A DNA stretch of 64,000 nucleotides from Trichinella spiralis (lineage: Eukaryota; Nematoda; Enoplea; Trichinellida; Trichinellidae): positions 1,392,345 to 1,456,344 of the forward strand of contig CM012954.1 of assembly GCA_000181795.3 (NCBI GenBank), written 5' to 3'. The position numbers and the translations under genes were made by a program. Shown piece after piece: positions 1 to 12,700 of this stretch. The notes under the pieces are model-generated. The model saw nothing but the letters and a program-made list of their open reading frames with translations. It made no database searches and had not been told where the DNA came from. How positions within the stretch are numbered: the stretch's first letter is position 1; every line of letters starts with the position of its first letter.

Positions 1-2
1 TG

Positions 3-3000
3 GACAGTACATCGGTGAATGGCAAAATTGTTATTGCTATGGCAGGCCTGATTTTATTTTTCGCTGATGGATTACAGGTATGTTTGTAGTCGTTGAATGT
101 ATTGGGGGTATGCTTCTTTGAATTGGAACATTTATTATTAACAGGCAATGTTTGGTTCTCTTATATTTTCGTACAGTCGACTTACGGTGAAAAATTTGCA
201 TATTTCTGAAGCAGCTACGCTGAACGCATTATTTTGGGTAAACAGAATGGCGAGAGAAACGTTGAAAAGAAAATTCATTTATTTTAATTTATTTCACTGT
301 CAAGTGAATTCATTATCATTAATTAATTAATTAATCATTCACTTCAGGGCTCCTTTGCTATTGGACGAATCATGGCCATCTTCTGCACTATACACATAAT
401 TCCAATTTGCCTTCTTTTCATCAACATTGTAAGTAACTACTAACTGCAATTCAAGCAAATCAATTTCCTTTTTTCTGGAGGTTAGGCAGTGGGGGTGGGG
501 GGGTTTAAGAAGACAAACTGTGAATACAAAGTAGCAAAGCAAACAAGCTACAAAACTGGCAATCCGGTCAAAACTGAATTCAAATATTCATTGAAATTTT
601 CAAGCTCGTGCAAACAGTTAGTTAATCCTGATCTAATGACACGGCAACTGATTGCCAATTAATTATCGGATCAAATTATCAAGAGCTGTTTGAATGTTGG
701 CAAAGCTGCATGCAATAGCTCAAGAAATGAAAAGAAAAGCAAAACTTTTATCCACCTAATTATGACAAATGAATGGCACGATATCCTCTAATTGTAGCTT
801 AATAATTAATTATCAAGTATTTGCATTTGGATGAGGTTGTGTGCAGAGGAATCAGAAGGTCGAATCAGAAGCTATTCAACTTATTGACATTGAACTCTAA
901 CATTTAAATACTTTTAACAAAAATGCTTCTTTTGTATGCCTTTAAATTGTACAAAAAATTGCAGTAAAACTACAATAATTTTTATCACTGAAAACACCTG
1001 AGCAGCGAAATTGGTTAACTGTTTTTTATAAGTGATTGACAAAATAATTTATGGTCACTTTATAAATTGGATAAAATTATAAAATAGAAAAGAAAATGAC
1101 ACCAGTACATTTCAGTGGAGCTAGCAAGTTAGTCAGTCAGTCAGCTAGTTAGTTGTTGGTTAGTCGTCAGTTGGTGTAGAATTGTGATTTTGTCATTGAC
1201 ACAGAACGATGAAAGAGAGAGAATAATGGAAACAATTTTTCCACATAAAATGAATATATACAAATTGCTTTAATCAACCATATCTGCCTACCATTGAAAG
1301 CTGCAAATTGTTCACGGTAAGCAGCAAGTGTATGTATGCTTTTCAATTCAAATTGTATACGCACTTGTTGTGCGCATGAAACGAACGATCAACAGTTGCA
1401 AATTTCTTGCAGACTCCTGCCTGCAGGTTGAGCACTTTTATGGAGACGACCTCGAATCGAGACGTGCTTTGCACAAATTGCCAAACAAAAAGAACCACTT
1501 GTTGAAGAGGATTGATTCTCTTTTTTCCCCGTTATTTGTGCCCTTCTATTTTTTCAGTCTCTTTTTATTCGTATTCTTATTTTTTGTTCTGGCACCGCTC
1601 AGAAACAGAATCTCACGTCAAGGTCAGTTTGGAACGAGGCCAGGGTCCTGCTCTTTTGTAATTGTCCCATCGTCCACTGTTGACCAAAGTACGTTAATTT
1701 GTTTAGAGGGCAGCTGAGGTCAGCAGTGATGGAGAAAGAGACTCTGATGGAGAAAGCAGATAGATAGAAGAAGCTTTTCGCGCTTGCACTGCAGTGCAGT
1801 AGCGGCCGCCTACAGTAGTGGCCAAAAGTAGTGTTTGCTCAAATAGAGGGGTGTCGTGTTCCGGCGGTCAATTTACGGACGACTTGATGATCGCTTGTAT
1901 ACAAAAGGGTTGTGATTGTTGGGACGAGGAGTAAAAGCCGAGCGACTGACTTGAAGCGAGAAAATATTTGCCTTCTCTCAAATGAACAACAACCGTTCGT
2001 TGATCAGCTTTAAGCAGCTGAGCACACAGCCCCTTCATTGCTGCCTTGGCTCTGGTTAATCGTGGCTCAACTTCAGCTAGCTTAGCTGAAATATCAAACG
2101 AACAAAATCAATCCACTTTTCCACTCACTACTTGTTGCTAGTATAAATTCATGCATATTAAGGGAAAAAAGACAAGAACAAAAGCTGAAAAGATGATAGA
2201 AAACTTTCAAAGGGAACAACAGTTACTACCGTACCGTATGTGTATTCCGTTAAAAGTGATTCATTCCGCTTGTCGAACTAAAATGAGCGCTCGAAATCTC
2301 TTTAATTAGCATTATTACACAGTGTGTATGGAGTAGTAAATTGTGAAACGATTGTGTAAACATGCTAGCCTTTCGCTGATGCGACTGTGTAAACATGCTC
2401 ACCTCCTGAAAACTGAAGCTCCTGAATTAGCCAAAGTTAACTAACTAACTGACTAACTGACTGACTGTGATGATGATCATTGAATCAAATGAAAATTCAT
2501 GGAAACAGAGCAAATTAATTATAAATGAATTTTCAAATAAAATTCAACGAACCACAGCTCTCAATTAATTATTTTTCAGTTTCTTCTGAATTCTGAATCG
2601 GATGCGTAGTTTTTTGTCCAAAAGAAGAAGAATAAATAACTTTAACAACAAATGTGAAAATGAATGATAAAAAATTATCTGCTGATGCTTCTTCTTTTAA
2701 TTCTTCTGATCCAACAGGTCCACTGTTGAACAACCGCCGGAAATTGATTGATATTGAAATTGATTTCCCCGCTTGATAACGTTCTTCGTTTCATTTCTTC
2801 ACATATAAAACTACTTGTGCAATAAGAATTCAAATGGAAAATAAGCTCATAAATAAAAATTTGCAAAAATCCAACAAGCAATATACATACACATACATAT
2901 TTTGTCTCTTTCTTGTGCATATAATTTTCCGGCTTTTTTCATATTTGCCAGTTTATTGATTGACTGAGAAGAGCTAGTTAGTTAGTTGGTTGGTTAGTAA

Positions 3001-3874
3001 TTTGTGGAAATTTACTTGTCCAGTGGAAAATTTGTCATTTTCAGTTCGGCACCACGTTAGCAATGCTATTTCTGGCAACGTTTGGTCACAATCGTGCGGC
3101 GCTGTATTTCGGCACGAGCATGGCCGGTGTATTCATTTCGAGCACTTACCCGATGGTGATTAGCGTGGTCGAGCAAAGAGCTAACCATGTTAGCCGTAAG
3201 TTGTTATTATCATTAGTCAATCAATCAATCAATCAGTCAATTAATTAATTACATAACAAGAAAGAGCCTTTGCTGTTTGTTACCCGTTGATTTGTTGTTA
3301 CCCGCAGAAACGGCTATCAGTTTCATCGTAGTTGCCGCAGCCATTGGAGAAACGCTTTATCCGGTTCTAGTTGGTCATGTATGAATGAATGAATGATCAG
3401 TTCATATAAATAATTAACAAATACATAAATTATTTATTAATCGATTAATCAATTAATTTGTTTTCATCTTCTTTTTTCCATTCAGCTGTTCGACAGTTAC
3501 GGTTGGTCGGTATTTTTGATCTTCGGCAGTGTTACCTGCGCCGGCATGATTGTAGCGTCGCTTGTACTTCGACAGTGCGCATTCAAGCGATCAGGTTGTT
3601 GTAATTTCATTCTATTTATTCAATTCATATTTTTTTTGCACTTGCGCATTTGTAATTTGAATTTATTTGGGATTTGGGAAAAATTGTCATCCAATTTTGT
3701 ACCTTTTCAGCGGATCACAGTGACCAACGACCGTCGTCCGCAGCCAGCTTTACAACAAGTGGCGACGATCACGATCACCATCACGGAAACCAGTGGAAAT
3801 TGCCACTGCTTGAAGCCTCGAAAAGACCGTCGAAAGTTTACCAAACGGCCACCGCCGGTGAACAACAAAATTAA
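3..3874 (+). CDS. MFSD4-like major facilitator transporter, C-terminal half (5' end outside window)
   Basis: A membrane transporter of the major facilitator superfamily, closest in pattern to MFSD4/sodium-dependent glucose transporter 1. Seven coding exons fit in phase: 3-77, 145-237, 348-428, 3045-3195, 3308-3378, 3486-3594 and 3711-3874, giving 247 residues to a TAA stop. The first exons read GSLIFSYS, then SEAATLNALFW, then GSFAIGRIMAIF, the order seen at the start of the family's second six-helix bundle. Later exons read STYPMVISVVEQ and GETLYPVLVGHVLFDSYGW. Hydrophobic helices fill exons 1-6; the last exon is a hydrophilic cytoplasmic tail with a D/H-rich patch. The N-terminal helices lie upstream of base 1. 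Intron 3 (429-3044) is 2.6 kb, and I see no gene in it. The substrate cannot be read from the sequence; family assignment is by recalled similarity. Confidence 0.85.
429..3044 (+). other. Large intron of the MFSD4-like gene, no gene seen
   Basis: This intron separates two exons that join in phase 0. It starts with the donor GTAAGT and ends at an acceptor before TTCGGC. It holds short degenerate tetranucleotide runs (CAGT/TTAG type near 1130-1170 and 2440-2465) and a GC-richer, CpG-containing patch at about 1780-1960. Open frames inside it are short, lack matching splice sites and do not resemble a protein I know. Confidence 0.6.
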
Positions 3875-4805
3875 TTTTTAACTTTTTTTTTATTTCTCAC
3901 TTCTCATCCGTCATCATCGCAATATCGTGGCATAAAAAATGCAAAGCAGACTATGGATGACCATCAGAAGCTGACCGACCGACCACCAAGCAAGCGGCCA
4001 CAATACGAGCGCACGTCCAACTGACGTACTGACAAAACCATTATTGTCACATGATAAGATTTTCAAAAATAATAAAAATTACCAAGAAAAAACAGAAATA
4101 ATAAGTGTAATAGCAGTATCAGTAATAATAATAGTAGTGTAGTAGTAGTAGTAGTAGTAGTAGTAGCAGAATAGAAGAGAAGCGCACAATTTTGTGGTCG
4201 TCGTCGTCAACAACAAGGAAAAAAACATACGCAATAATAATAATAATAATAATAATAAGATAACCGCCGTAGGCTAGATAGAGGACCAACATACATAGAA
4301 ACAAACAAACAAATAAACAAACAGATCGTCTTGTCCATTGAACAAAAAAGGAAGACAGACGATAAAAAAGCATGGAATGCGATGAAACATCCTGTCCAGA
4401 TAACGCCAAAACATCCGTTGTTGGTTACCCAGCTCGCATTAATTTTTCTCTTCTCCTCTCCACAGATGATGAAAATTATCAAATTATTATTACTATTACT
4501 ATTACTATTAGTATTGCTATTGCTATAAGGCACAATGCAATAACGGAGCACTATTTAGCATATATATTTGAAAAAGAAAAGAAATAATAAGTAAAAATAA
4601 AACAAGTTATAACAACAAAAGAAAATTGCAAAAAAGAAAGAGGTTTTTGAAAAAATGGGCAAGCAAGAAAGAAAAAGATACGCGACGAATGAGAAAAGTA
4701 AAAATTATATCAACCGTAATGTGTGATTGATGATGATGCGAGCGTGAAAGCAAAATTGCGAAAAAAAATAATAATTACCAAATTTTGAAAAAGTGAGGAA
4801 AAGTT
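3875..4805. other. Convergent 3' spacer, microsatellite-rich
   Basis: This 0.9 kb spacer lies between the stop codons of the MFSD4-like gene (+) and the ELK-like gene (-), so it should hold both 3' untranslated regions. An AATAAA at about 4071 could serve the plus-strand gene. The rest is trinucleotide microsatellite (GTA at 4139-4166, AAT at 4233-4258, an ATT/ACT mixture near 4483-4515). Several overlapping open frames here are low-complexity by-products of the repeats. Confidence 0.7.
4139..4258. repeat. (GTA)n and (AAT)n microsatellites
   Basis: There are two perfect trinucleotide runs: about nine units of GTA at 4139-4166 and nearly nine units of AAT at 4233-4258. Non-repetitive sequence separates them. 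They lie in the spacer downstream of both flanking genes. Confidence 0.95.
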
Positions 4806-6320
4806 TCACACGGAAGGAGCCGACTCACGTGGAATAAATGCCGATCGACCGACGTCGATTGGAGTTTTGAAAGTTGCGGCACTGTTGGCCGCAGCAGCGG
4901 CATTAGCTTGGGCGTGAGCAACTGCGGGACCACCGAAGAAGTAATATGCGGCTGGATTTGCCGGCCAGGTAGGGCTGCCGATCATCGACGGCGGGAATTG
5001 GAATGTGGCCGCCGTTGGCGACGAACAGAACAACGGACTCAGCGGTATTGGGCTGTTGACCGAGTTCCAAAAATTCAACGGACTCGCCATATAGGGATTC
5101 AGACCGGTCGGTTGGAACAGCGGTGACGAAAGAGCAGCACCGACTGCCAGTTGTTGCTGCAACTGGACAGCATGCGACTGACTCAACGCGGACAGATTCA
5201 GCGGATAAGGCTTCGGTTTAGCTGGTCGCTTTTTCACCACCGGGCTAGCAGGCTTTTTCTCGCTTTGCTGCTGCTGTTGTTGTCCATGAGAATGATGATG
5301 ACTGTTGTGATGATGATGCTGATGATGATGATGATGATGAATACGATTATGATGATGGTGACTGCTGCTGCTGCTGCTATTGCGATCATCTACCTGATGA
5401 TGATGATCAGCATCGAATACATCATCAGCACTAGTAGTGGTAGTTGTTGGCCCATCACCACCAGCACCATTGGCAACATTAGCTGCGGAATTTGGTTCCA
5501 ACTGGTCGCAGTCCGCTAATTCGACAAAACTCGACGGTCTACGTTGCTTTCGACTAGGCGACTGTGTATCATCGGTCGTCGTCGTCGTCGTTGTTGTGGC
5601 TGTTGCAACGCTGCAGCGTCGTTCTGTTAAATTAGTAGTAGAACAAGGCCGAGAAAAAGATTCTCCCTCTTCATCACAACAATCCGCAGTCGGTGATCGT
5701 TTCCTCGTACCGACAGCGAGATCTAACAAAGGATTTGGATTATTATTATTATTAGCATTGTTGTTGTTGTTGCTAATTAAACGCTGTTCAGATGGAGAAC
5801 AACAACTGGCACTGATTGTAGAAGCATCGTCTTCTAGTTCGTCGTCAGCACCATAACCGTTGATATCAGCCGGGGCAGATCGACTAGCACAGGCCGCGGC
5901 AGCGGCTACAGCCGAACTCATCTTCAACAAATAGTTCATCATGTCAGTACGACCATTTTCCGGGAATGCTACAAATTTGTAAACAAACTTCTGGCCCATC
6001 ACTTTGCGAATAATATTCTTGTCGTAATAATAACGCAGAGCGCGGGATAGTTTGTCATAATTCATATTTGGCTTGTTTTTTCGCAAACCCCACAGACGAG
6101 CCACTTCTTGGGCGTTGAGCAGCTTGAATTCACCGTCACTGTTGGTCCAGCGGATAATTTCCGCATGCTCGCTGTTCAACAACAGTTCGAGCAAAAATTG
6201 CCAAAGCGTAACGCCAGTTTCCATCATCGAAGAAACTGCCGCAGTAGTTGAACTGTTGCTGTTGCTCACCGCAGCGGTTGTGGTGCTGGAAGCGGCGGCC
6301 ATGTCGTTCATCATCATCAT
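4806..6320 (-). CDS. lin-1: ETS-domain transcription factor of the ELK/LIN-1 type
   Basis: A nuclear DNA-binding factor and probable MAP-kinase target. From the first in-frame ATG (6320) it is 504 residues in one exon. Residues 37-121 form a near-terminal ETS domain ([11 protein letters not shown], then [15 protein letters not shown], then [12 protein letters not shown] with both recognition-helix arginines). The middle is low complexity: Asn, Thr and Ser runs, a histidine-rich stretch and Gln. Residues 363-377 ([15 protein letters not shown]) look like a D-type MAPK docking site. [15 protein letters not shown] at about 417-431 aligns with the phosphorylated activation segment of ELK1, and FQFP at 440-443 is an ERK FxFP docking motif, also known from C. 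elegans LIN-1. A good acceptor (AG at 6369-6368) sits upstream of the ATG, so an untranslated 5' exon is likely. Ortholog naming is by family logic; another ELK-type TCF is possible. Confidence 0.93.
   Translation of the reverse strand: MMMMNDMAAASSTTTAAVSNSNSSTTAAVSSMMETGVTLWQFLLELLLNSEHAEIIRWTNSDGEFKLLNAQEVARLWGLRKNKPNMNYDKLSRALRYYYDKNIIRKVMGQKFVYKFVAFPENGRTDMMNYLLKMSSAVAAAAACASRSAPADINGYGADDELEDDASTISASCCSPSEQRLISNNNNNANNNNNPNPLLDLAVGTRKRSPTADCCDEEGESFSRPCSTTNLTERRCSVATATTTTTTTTDDTQSPSRKQRRPSSFVELADCDQLEPNSAANVANGAGGDGPTTTTTSADDVFDADHHHQVDDRNSSSSSSHHHHNRIHHHHHHQHHHHNSHHHSHGQQQQQQSEKKPASPVVKKRPAKPKPYPLNLSALSQSHAVQLQQQLAVGAALSSPLFQPTGLNPYMASPLNFWNSVNSPIPLSPLFCSSPTAATFQFPPSMIGSPTWPANPAAYYFFGGPAVAHAQANAAAAANSAATFKTPIDVGRSAFIPRESAPSV
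5958..6212 (-). other. ETS DNA-binding domain
   Basis: This is the winged helix-turn-helix that binds GGAA cores. It has the ETS tryptophans (WQF, IRWTN, LWG) and the invariant [11 protein letters not shown] recognition helix. Its position at residues 37-121, close to the N terminus, is typical of the ELK/TCF group rather than of ETS1-type proteins, where the domain is C-terminal. Confidence 0.95.
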
Positions 6321-7501
6321 CTGCACGTACGTACTTCGATGCAGATAGAGGTTGGTTGAGCTGCTGTCTGGTGAAAAAAGAAAAACCAACAAGAAAACAC
6401 AACCAAACTACTCTACCAAAACGGCAATGCTAAAAAGTAAAAAAAAATATGGAAAATTAAAATCATGTTCAGTTGATTGACGCTGCTCTGACTGAGAACA
6501 CGCAGAAGAGAAAAGCGCGCAGGTGAATAAATAAAATATCATCGCCAATCAAGATGCAAGATATAATTATATATATGTGTAGTTAGTGAGATTCGACTGT
6601 TGATTAACGCGGCGACTGATTGTCAATGATGCGAAAACAAAGCCTATAATAATAGGGATAAAAAAGAGATAATAGAGCAAGAAATTAATGGCGGCGGTTC
6701 GCTCTCACGGTCTATAATGACAACTGTTACTTTTCGCTTTCGCTTCTGCGTGTTTACTCGTCCATGTTGACACGGAAGTAACAAACACAGGAAGTCTCCG
6801 AGAGGAGTGACTGTCGTTGCACGTGTGCACAGAGATGGGATAAGCTAACTGAAAGAAATTGTACATACAAAATGAGAAAAATTGAAAGGGAGGTAGAGAA
6901 AAAAGGGAGGGGGAGGGTGGGTGGAAAGAAGGGACGGATAAAGCAAAAGAGAGAGAGAAAAGAAAATTGAAGAGAGAAAGGGAGAAAGAGCAAGCAAAAG
7001 AGAAAAGCGTGCGCATGGATTGTGCGGAATAATGAGAGAAAATCGAACCGGTTAACAAAGTGTAAATAATTGAATTAAGCTGCCGTGGCGTGCAAGCAAA
7101 GGCAATCCTGTACAAAGAGTGAAAGCAACACAGAGGGAGCGAGAGAGAGAGAGGCCGGCTTTAAAAGAGAGATGGTGACGACGATAAACAACAAAAAGCA
7201 AACGATGCAAGCCAACCAGCAGTGGGCGCTGATGTGTCGCGCTATTTCAGGTCAACACTTATTATTATTTTTTTTTCAATCTCTCTTTTTTTTCTCTTTC
7301 CTACCAATGTACGACGACAAAAAGAGCGGATACAGGAAATGACGACGGTGTATTAAGGTCAGTCAAGTACAATGCGAGAAAGAGTTGTCTGTGAAAGAAA
7401 GGGAAAAAGCAAATTCCGAGGTCAATGGAGCATGGTCGCAGCTGCTCGGCGCGCCTCCTGTGCATGTGAGAAGTTGAAAGCAGGCGATGATGACCTGAGT
7501 A

Positions 7502-7556
7502 AGTGAGTGAGTGAGTGAGTGAGAGAGAAGCAGAAGTAGAAGCAGAAGCAGAAGCA
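7502..7556. repeat. (GTGA)n followed by (AGAAGC)n tandem repeat
   Basis: A perfect GTGA tetranucleotide run covers about 7502-7523. A short AGAAGY hexanucleotide run follows at about 7527-7556. Confidence 0.9.
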
Positions 7557-8419
7557 GTTTTTTTTCTCAGCTGTTCCAATCGTACCACAGCTAGCTAGCT
7601 AAATTAATATTTTCATCACTGAAAAAAAAAATCTCCAAACGGCTAGTAGCGTCCTGTGAGTCCGGATGTATACCTGACTGAGCGGAGTGTGTTGCGCAAG
7701 TGTTCCAAAGCTTGATGTGAATGCTGAATATTCACATCTTGACGTTTGCCCCCAACGTACAGTACAGATGAGCAGAGAGAGAGAGAGAAAGAGAAACAGC
7801 CTCGCTCGCACGCACGCGTGCACGTGAGAATGCCACACCTTCGTCAAATCTCTTGTCGTCGTCGTCCAAACCAAAAGCGTCGAAAAGCAGCAATTAATAT
7901 GCCGGTGTGCTTCTCTTCCAGATTGTCGTCTGCCTGCTTGCTTCTCGAAATGTCAACAGCAGCAGCAGCGTTAAGCTGAGCAAATTGACTAGTGGGAAGA
8001 CGAAGAAGGCACGACGTGGCGGTTAGATTAGCCCGTCCGTGTGTGCTGTATGCTAAACCAACCGAACCTGCTGCTGCTGCTACAATAAAATAAAACCAAC
8101 AACTGACCGTCGTCGCTCTAGCCGTGGCGTTCGTGGCAAAAATTGCCGAGGCCGCACGAGGTGAACATATACACAACCGAACCGGCTCGCACCGATGACG
8201 ACGAATCAAAATTCTCCACTGACCAGTTAAAAGTCAGTTGCTTTCTCTCATTGGCAATTAATTCTTCTCTTCACAATCATCACATACTTGGACAAACATA
8301 CGATCAAAACACACATACCTCATCATAATCATCATCATCATCGTCACCACTTTTCAACAATCTTGTCCAACGCACGACGCAATCATTTATACAAAGAAAA
8401 CACACGAACAACCGCCGCC

Positions 8420-8496
8420 AACAACAACAACAACAACAACAACAGCATATTTTTCTCCATACAACCAACCAACCAACCAACCAACCAACCAACCAA
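8420..8496. repeat. (AAC)n and (CCAA)n microsatellites
   Basis: There are about eight AAC units at 8420-8443. About eight CCAA units follow at 8463-8496. Confidence 0.95.
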
Positions 8497-9642
8497 TTTC
8501 CGCATAAATTGTGCACCTTCATTAATAACAGCACCGTGTATATATGTAATCAAAAAAGAAAAAACAACCAACTCTTTTTTTATCTATATCCATACGAGAA
8601 CTTTGAACTCTGAGTAGGGTAATTTTTGAAAAAAAAATAATAAATAAAATAATGATCGACATGCAATCGAAAAGCATGCATATGCAACCTAATTTTTTCT
8701 CCATCTCTTCACACAATTCTCCAGTGGGAATATGGGAATAAAAATATTCCAGCTCTGAGCAATGAGCAGCAGTAGTAGTAGTTGGTACGCGATCGAAAAG
8801 ACAAACTTCCGCTCGAGTTCGAACAAAGACCACAAAGCAGCAAGCAACAACCAGTCGAGCAAGCAACGATTAAAAAAAGAAGATGAACATTTTGAAAGCT
8901 GCAAAAAATCCACCACCACCACCACCAGCAGCAGTGTGTGAGTGAATGATGATGATGATGATTAAGCAAAAGCAGATGTGAACACTGCCGCTGCGTTCGA
9001 ATTTCTCCGAAACAACCAACCAACCAACAGATATATTTAAATAAATATTTCAAAGAGGAAATTCAAAAAAAAAAAACTGCACGTGGTCAATTTCAAAAAC
9101 AACACAAATCTAACTAAAATCTACTACTAGTAGTCAAGCTGCAAAAGTGAAAACAAAAAAAAATCATCGCTTCCAATTCGCTCACTGTGCAAACTGAAAA
9201 TTCCCATGATTGGCTATTTTTCTGTTGCATTTATTATTTATTTTTTTACGATTATTATTACTGTGCTATTGTGATGAAAATTTCAATGCCGTCACAATAA
9301 TGTTGGAGCGCATTGCTTAGGGGCGCCAACGTCACGTATTAATCGATCGTTAAGTGAATCGTTTGATTTATGAATGCCTAATCGAACCAGCGCATCTTTT
9401 CCGGTCGGGCCATTAACGCCGCCGACTTCCAAGGCCAGAGGTCACAGCCAGCCGCCGTATGCATAAATATTATTTGTAAAAAATTACTGTACAATTGATA
9501 GAAGAGAACGACGACAATCGACAACAATTGTTGATGGTGATGGATGGATAATATGATGGGAAAAGATAAGAATGAAAAAAGAAAAGTTCCTCTGGTGGAT
9601 CCCAGTTCTTCCGGTCTACATGGCCCCCACATTCGAGTGGAG

Positions 9643-9693
9643 TAGCAGCAGCAGCAGCAGCAGCAGCAATAACAGTAGTAGTAGTAGTAGTAG
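9643..9693. repeat. (GCA)n/(GTA)n compound microsatellite
   Basis: Eight GCA units are followed by about seven GTA units. The array lies just downstream (minus strand) of the stop codon of the small unidentified protein, probably in its 3' untranslated region. Confidence 0.9.
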
Positions 9694-9734
9694 GACTCTT
9701 TGATTTGGCAATAAAAAAGCCGGCTCGGCTTTTT

Positions 9735-12700
9735 TTATTGTACAATGGATGCCACCGTTGTGTCCGTTGCCGCCGCGGGGCATGGAGCTCGACGGGGGCG
9801 CATGCCGTCGTTGTCGTCTGTCGGTCGGTCGGTGCGAATGCACCGTCGACCTTGCCGGCCAAAGACGACCGATGGCAACGTGGCGCGGAAGCCAGCCGAC
9901 TTGATTTCGGCGTTGACGTCAAGCCACGCCCTGGAAGAACGAGATCAATCACCACGCTCGTCAGCAGAAGCAAAGCGAAAACCGTTACAAATCGGACTGG
10001 ACTACGAGTGTGGAAGTGAATAGTGTGGATGTGAGCTGTGGAAGAGGTAGATGTTGAAAAGGGGGTGACGAGAACAGAAAATATGAGAGAGAAAAAACAA
10101 AGAAAATAAATTGTCAGTGAAGAAGAAGCTTGACAAGCAACAATTGTCAGCATTTGTTGCACGCGAACCGCGAGGCTTCCATCCTTCCATTTTTTCCTCT
10201 CCGACTGGTGGCAAATCGGTGGAGCACAGGCAAAAGAAAGCAAAGACAATATCCAATCCTTCTCCCTCTCTCCCTCCTCTGCAGGGTTGGTGACGTCTGC
10301 AAACACTGAGAGCGTTCAGAAAGCAAAGATTAGCAACAATGAACGGCAAGCATGTCGTGGCGGAAAGGAATTGTGTGATTGGTTAAAAGAAAACCGACGC
10401 TTTTCTTTTTACCTCTATTTCTTCAGTTTGAATATCTCACCACTACCCCACTACCACTGGATGTGAAGAGACAGAAAGAGAGAGAAAAAAAATTAGAAAA
10501 AATAAGTAATAATAATAATTTATAAAAAACTTAAAAATGAAGAATTGCATGTTGCGTGCAGTTTTGTTGGAACTTGGCTGGCTGGCTGGCTTGAAGTGTG
10601 AAAAATTGACGGCTAGCGACGAGGGTCAACGGACAACAAAAAAGCTTGACCGCCGCCGCCGCCGCTGTATACTGGTGCTTACTACTACTTACCGACTACA
10701 ACTACCAGCATGCCAGTATTACTAATAGAAGTGAACTACTGCAACAAACCGGTGTGCGGGTGAAAAGCTGCCCAAGAAATGTAGGTTAGCTGAAGTGGCC
10801 GCAATTACTGCGAAACCGAAAATGCGCGTCCCGAAAATGAAGACGCAGGAAATGATCCCATTTGCTGCGATCGCGTCACCATAATAGCAATATTCAAAAA
10901 AAATAATATGAGAAAAAAATTAAATTATTATTAATAATAAAATGGGATAAGATGAGATGAGATGAGATGAGATAATCAGCAACAACAAACCTGCCTGTTG
11001 TTGGAAAAAATTAGCTTCTTGATGATTGATGTTCAACGGGGATGGTTAGTTAGCGGCGGTTAGGTTGGCTTAATTGTGAAAGCAACAATCTTGATCGGTG
11101 TGTATAAGTTTGGTTGGTTGAATTGCACAAAGTCAAAGAATGACCAATAATTGTAAAGACCAACAACAATATAGTACAATACAATACAATACAATACAAT
11201 ACGAGCACTTGATGATGATGATGATAATAATTTCCCGTTCAACTTGGTATTCATTGTGTGAAAATAAATTTAAAAAAATAAAAAAAAACTTGAAAAGCAT
11301 CGACAAAAAAGAACAAACAATTATTCACTATATACATATATATTCCATGAAAAACTATTATTATTGACTTTTTTTAAAAATATATTCCTATTAGCCCCTT
11401 CTATTCTATTTTTTCTTTTTTTAAATGAAGAAATTAAAATACTGATAAAAAAACAAACAAACAAACAAATAAATAAAACAAGAATAACAGAAAAATAATT
11501 GATGCGCATGAAGTGATCAGAAACGAACCGGTCAGACAAGTATAGTAGAGCTGATGCCGATAATGATAATGATAATGCATGCATGCATGGATACAGTATT
11601 GATGGTGATGATGATGAAAAGCAGTTTTCTCATTTTTGGCGTGTATTATGAAAAAGAAGTACGATAAAGGCAGGCAAGCGCGCGCCTAATTTCCGGTTGC
11701 AGATGGACAACAGAAAACAAATACACGGCAGAGGAAATGAAATTGAAATTTTTAAAAATGAAAGCAACACAATAGCAACAGCCAACCAACGGCAGTAGTG
11801 TGGCAGATGAAGAAGAAGCGGAAAATTATTAGCACGCTTTTTCTTGACGAAAATGAAACCGGATATACCTAACGGGGCCGAAAGTGGCAAGAAACAGGAG
11901 AAACCCGTTGAAACCGGAAGTTGGAAAACTGAGAGCAATTTACACAAATTGCCCAAAAGAGCCACAATAAACAGAAAAACAAATAAGCCAAGCATTTAAA
12001 ATAAATACATACAAGAAAAAGAGAAAAGTAAAATAGCTCACGCACGCTTTTCGCCGGCCGACAAAGTGAAACGAACAAACAAAAAAGCGCCAAACCAATG
12101 CTCTCTCTCTCTCTCTCGCTAACTTTCACTGACTTATGGACCAAGCGGCTCGGCATGACATCACCAACAAACATATGGCTAGCGGGATCAACAATATTAC
12201 GCACCGACGATTTTTGCGAACCTCTGACGTCGGCCCAACAGCCCCGGACATCAAAAGCGCTTCCACTAGCCGACAACTGCCACCAGTTTGCTTGCTTGAT
12301 GGAATTGAAAAAAAAATAACAATTCTTCCACCACTGCGGAAAAAATAATTATAAAGCGATATAAATAAAATTGTTCCAAACACTCAGCACAAGTTCCACT
12401 AAAAACCAACCTGCGTACACTAATTACAATACTGTAGATTGGTACGAGAAATATATCTATGTAGAAAATAGAACTGCAATGTGGGTGTTGTTTCACACGT
12501 TTCACACAAAACGTTGATACTTCGAGAGCAAGAAAAACATTAAAAACTGATCAAATGAAACATGAAATTGAAAACGAAAAATGCGAACAAAAGATTCAAT
12601 TAATTCAAACCGTGAAACAGATAATAAGCAAATGTTCTCCGTTCTCCAACTGCCCAAACAAAAAAACCCAGCAAAAACACATTTCAATTAATTAAATAAA

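Larger units (their letters stand above)
6321..9734. other. Upstream/intronic region of the ELK-like gene, no gene recognised
   Basis: This 3.4 kb stretch lies upstream of the ELK-like start codon. It has purine-rich runs (about 6880-7010), tetranucleotide arrays and a few CpG-rich patches (about 7980-8180). It may contain the untranslated first exon and promoter of the ELK-like gene, but I could not place either. Open frames here are low complexity and lack a recognisable protein pattern. Confidence 0.5.

Noticed and set aside
4331-4587. Overlapping short frames on both strands in the 3' spacer
   Set aside because: They run through ATT/ACT and GTA microsatellites and give Ile/Thr, Leu or Tyr homopolymers; no splice context.
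5151-5856. Long plus-strand frames opposite the ELK-like gene
   Set aside because: They are mirror images of the ELK-like coding repeats (poly-Met, poly-Val, poly-Leu) and have no independent support.
8304-8571. Trp/Leu/Val-rich and Cys-run frames
   Set aside because: They translate the CCAA and AAC arrays; purely low complexity.
9913-9922. TTGACGTCAA, a CRE-like palindrome
   Set aside because: It lies inside a segment that reads well as a coding exon (GCG TGG CTT GAC GTC AAC), so the palindrome is explained by codons.
9470-10306. 278-codon minus-strand frame
   Set aside because: It includes poly-Thr/Ala from the GCA/GTA repeat and lies one frame off the GC3-biased frame of exon 9735-9930, which has the matching acceptor.
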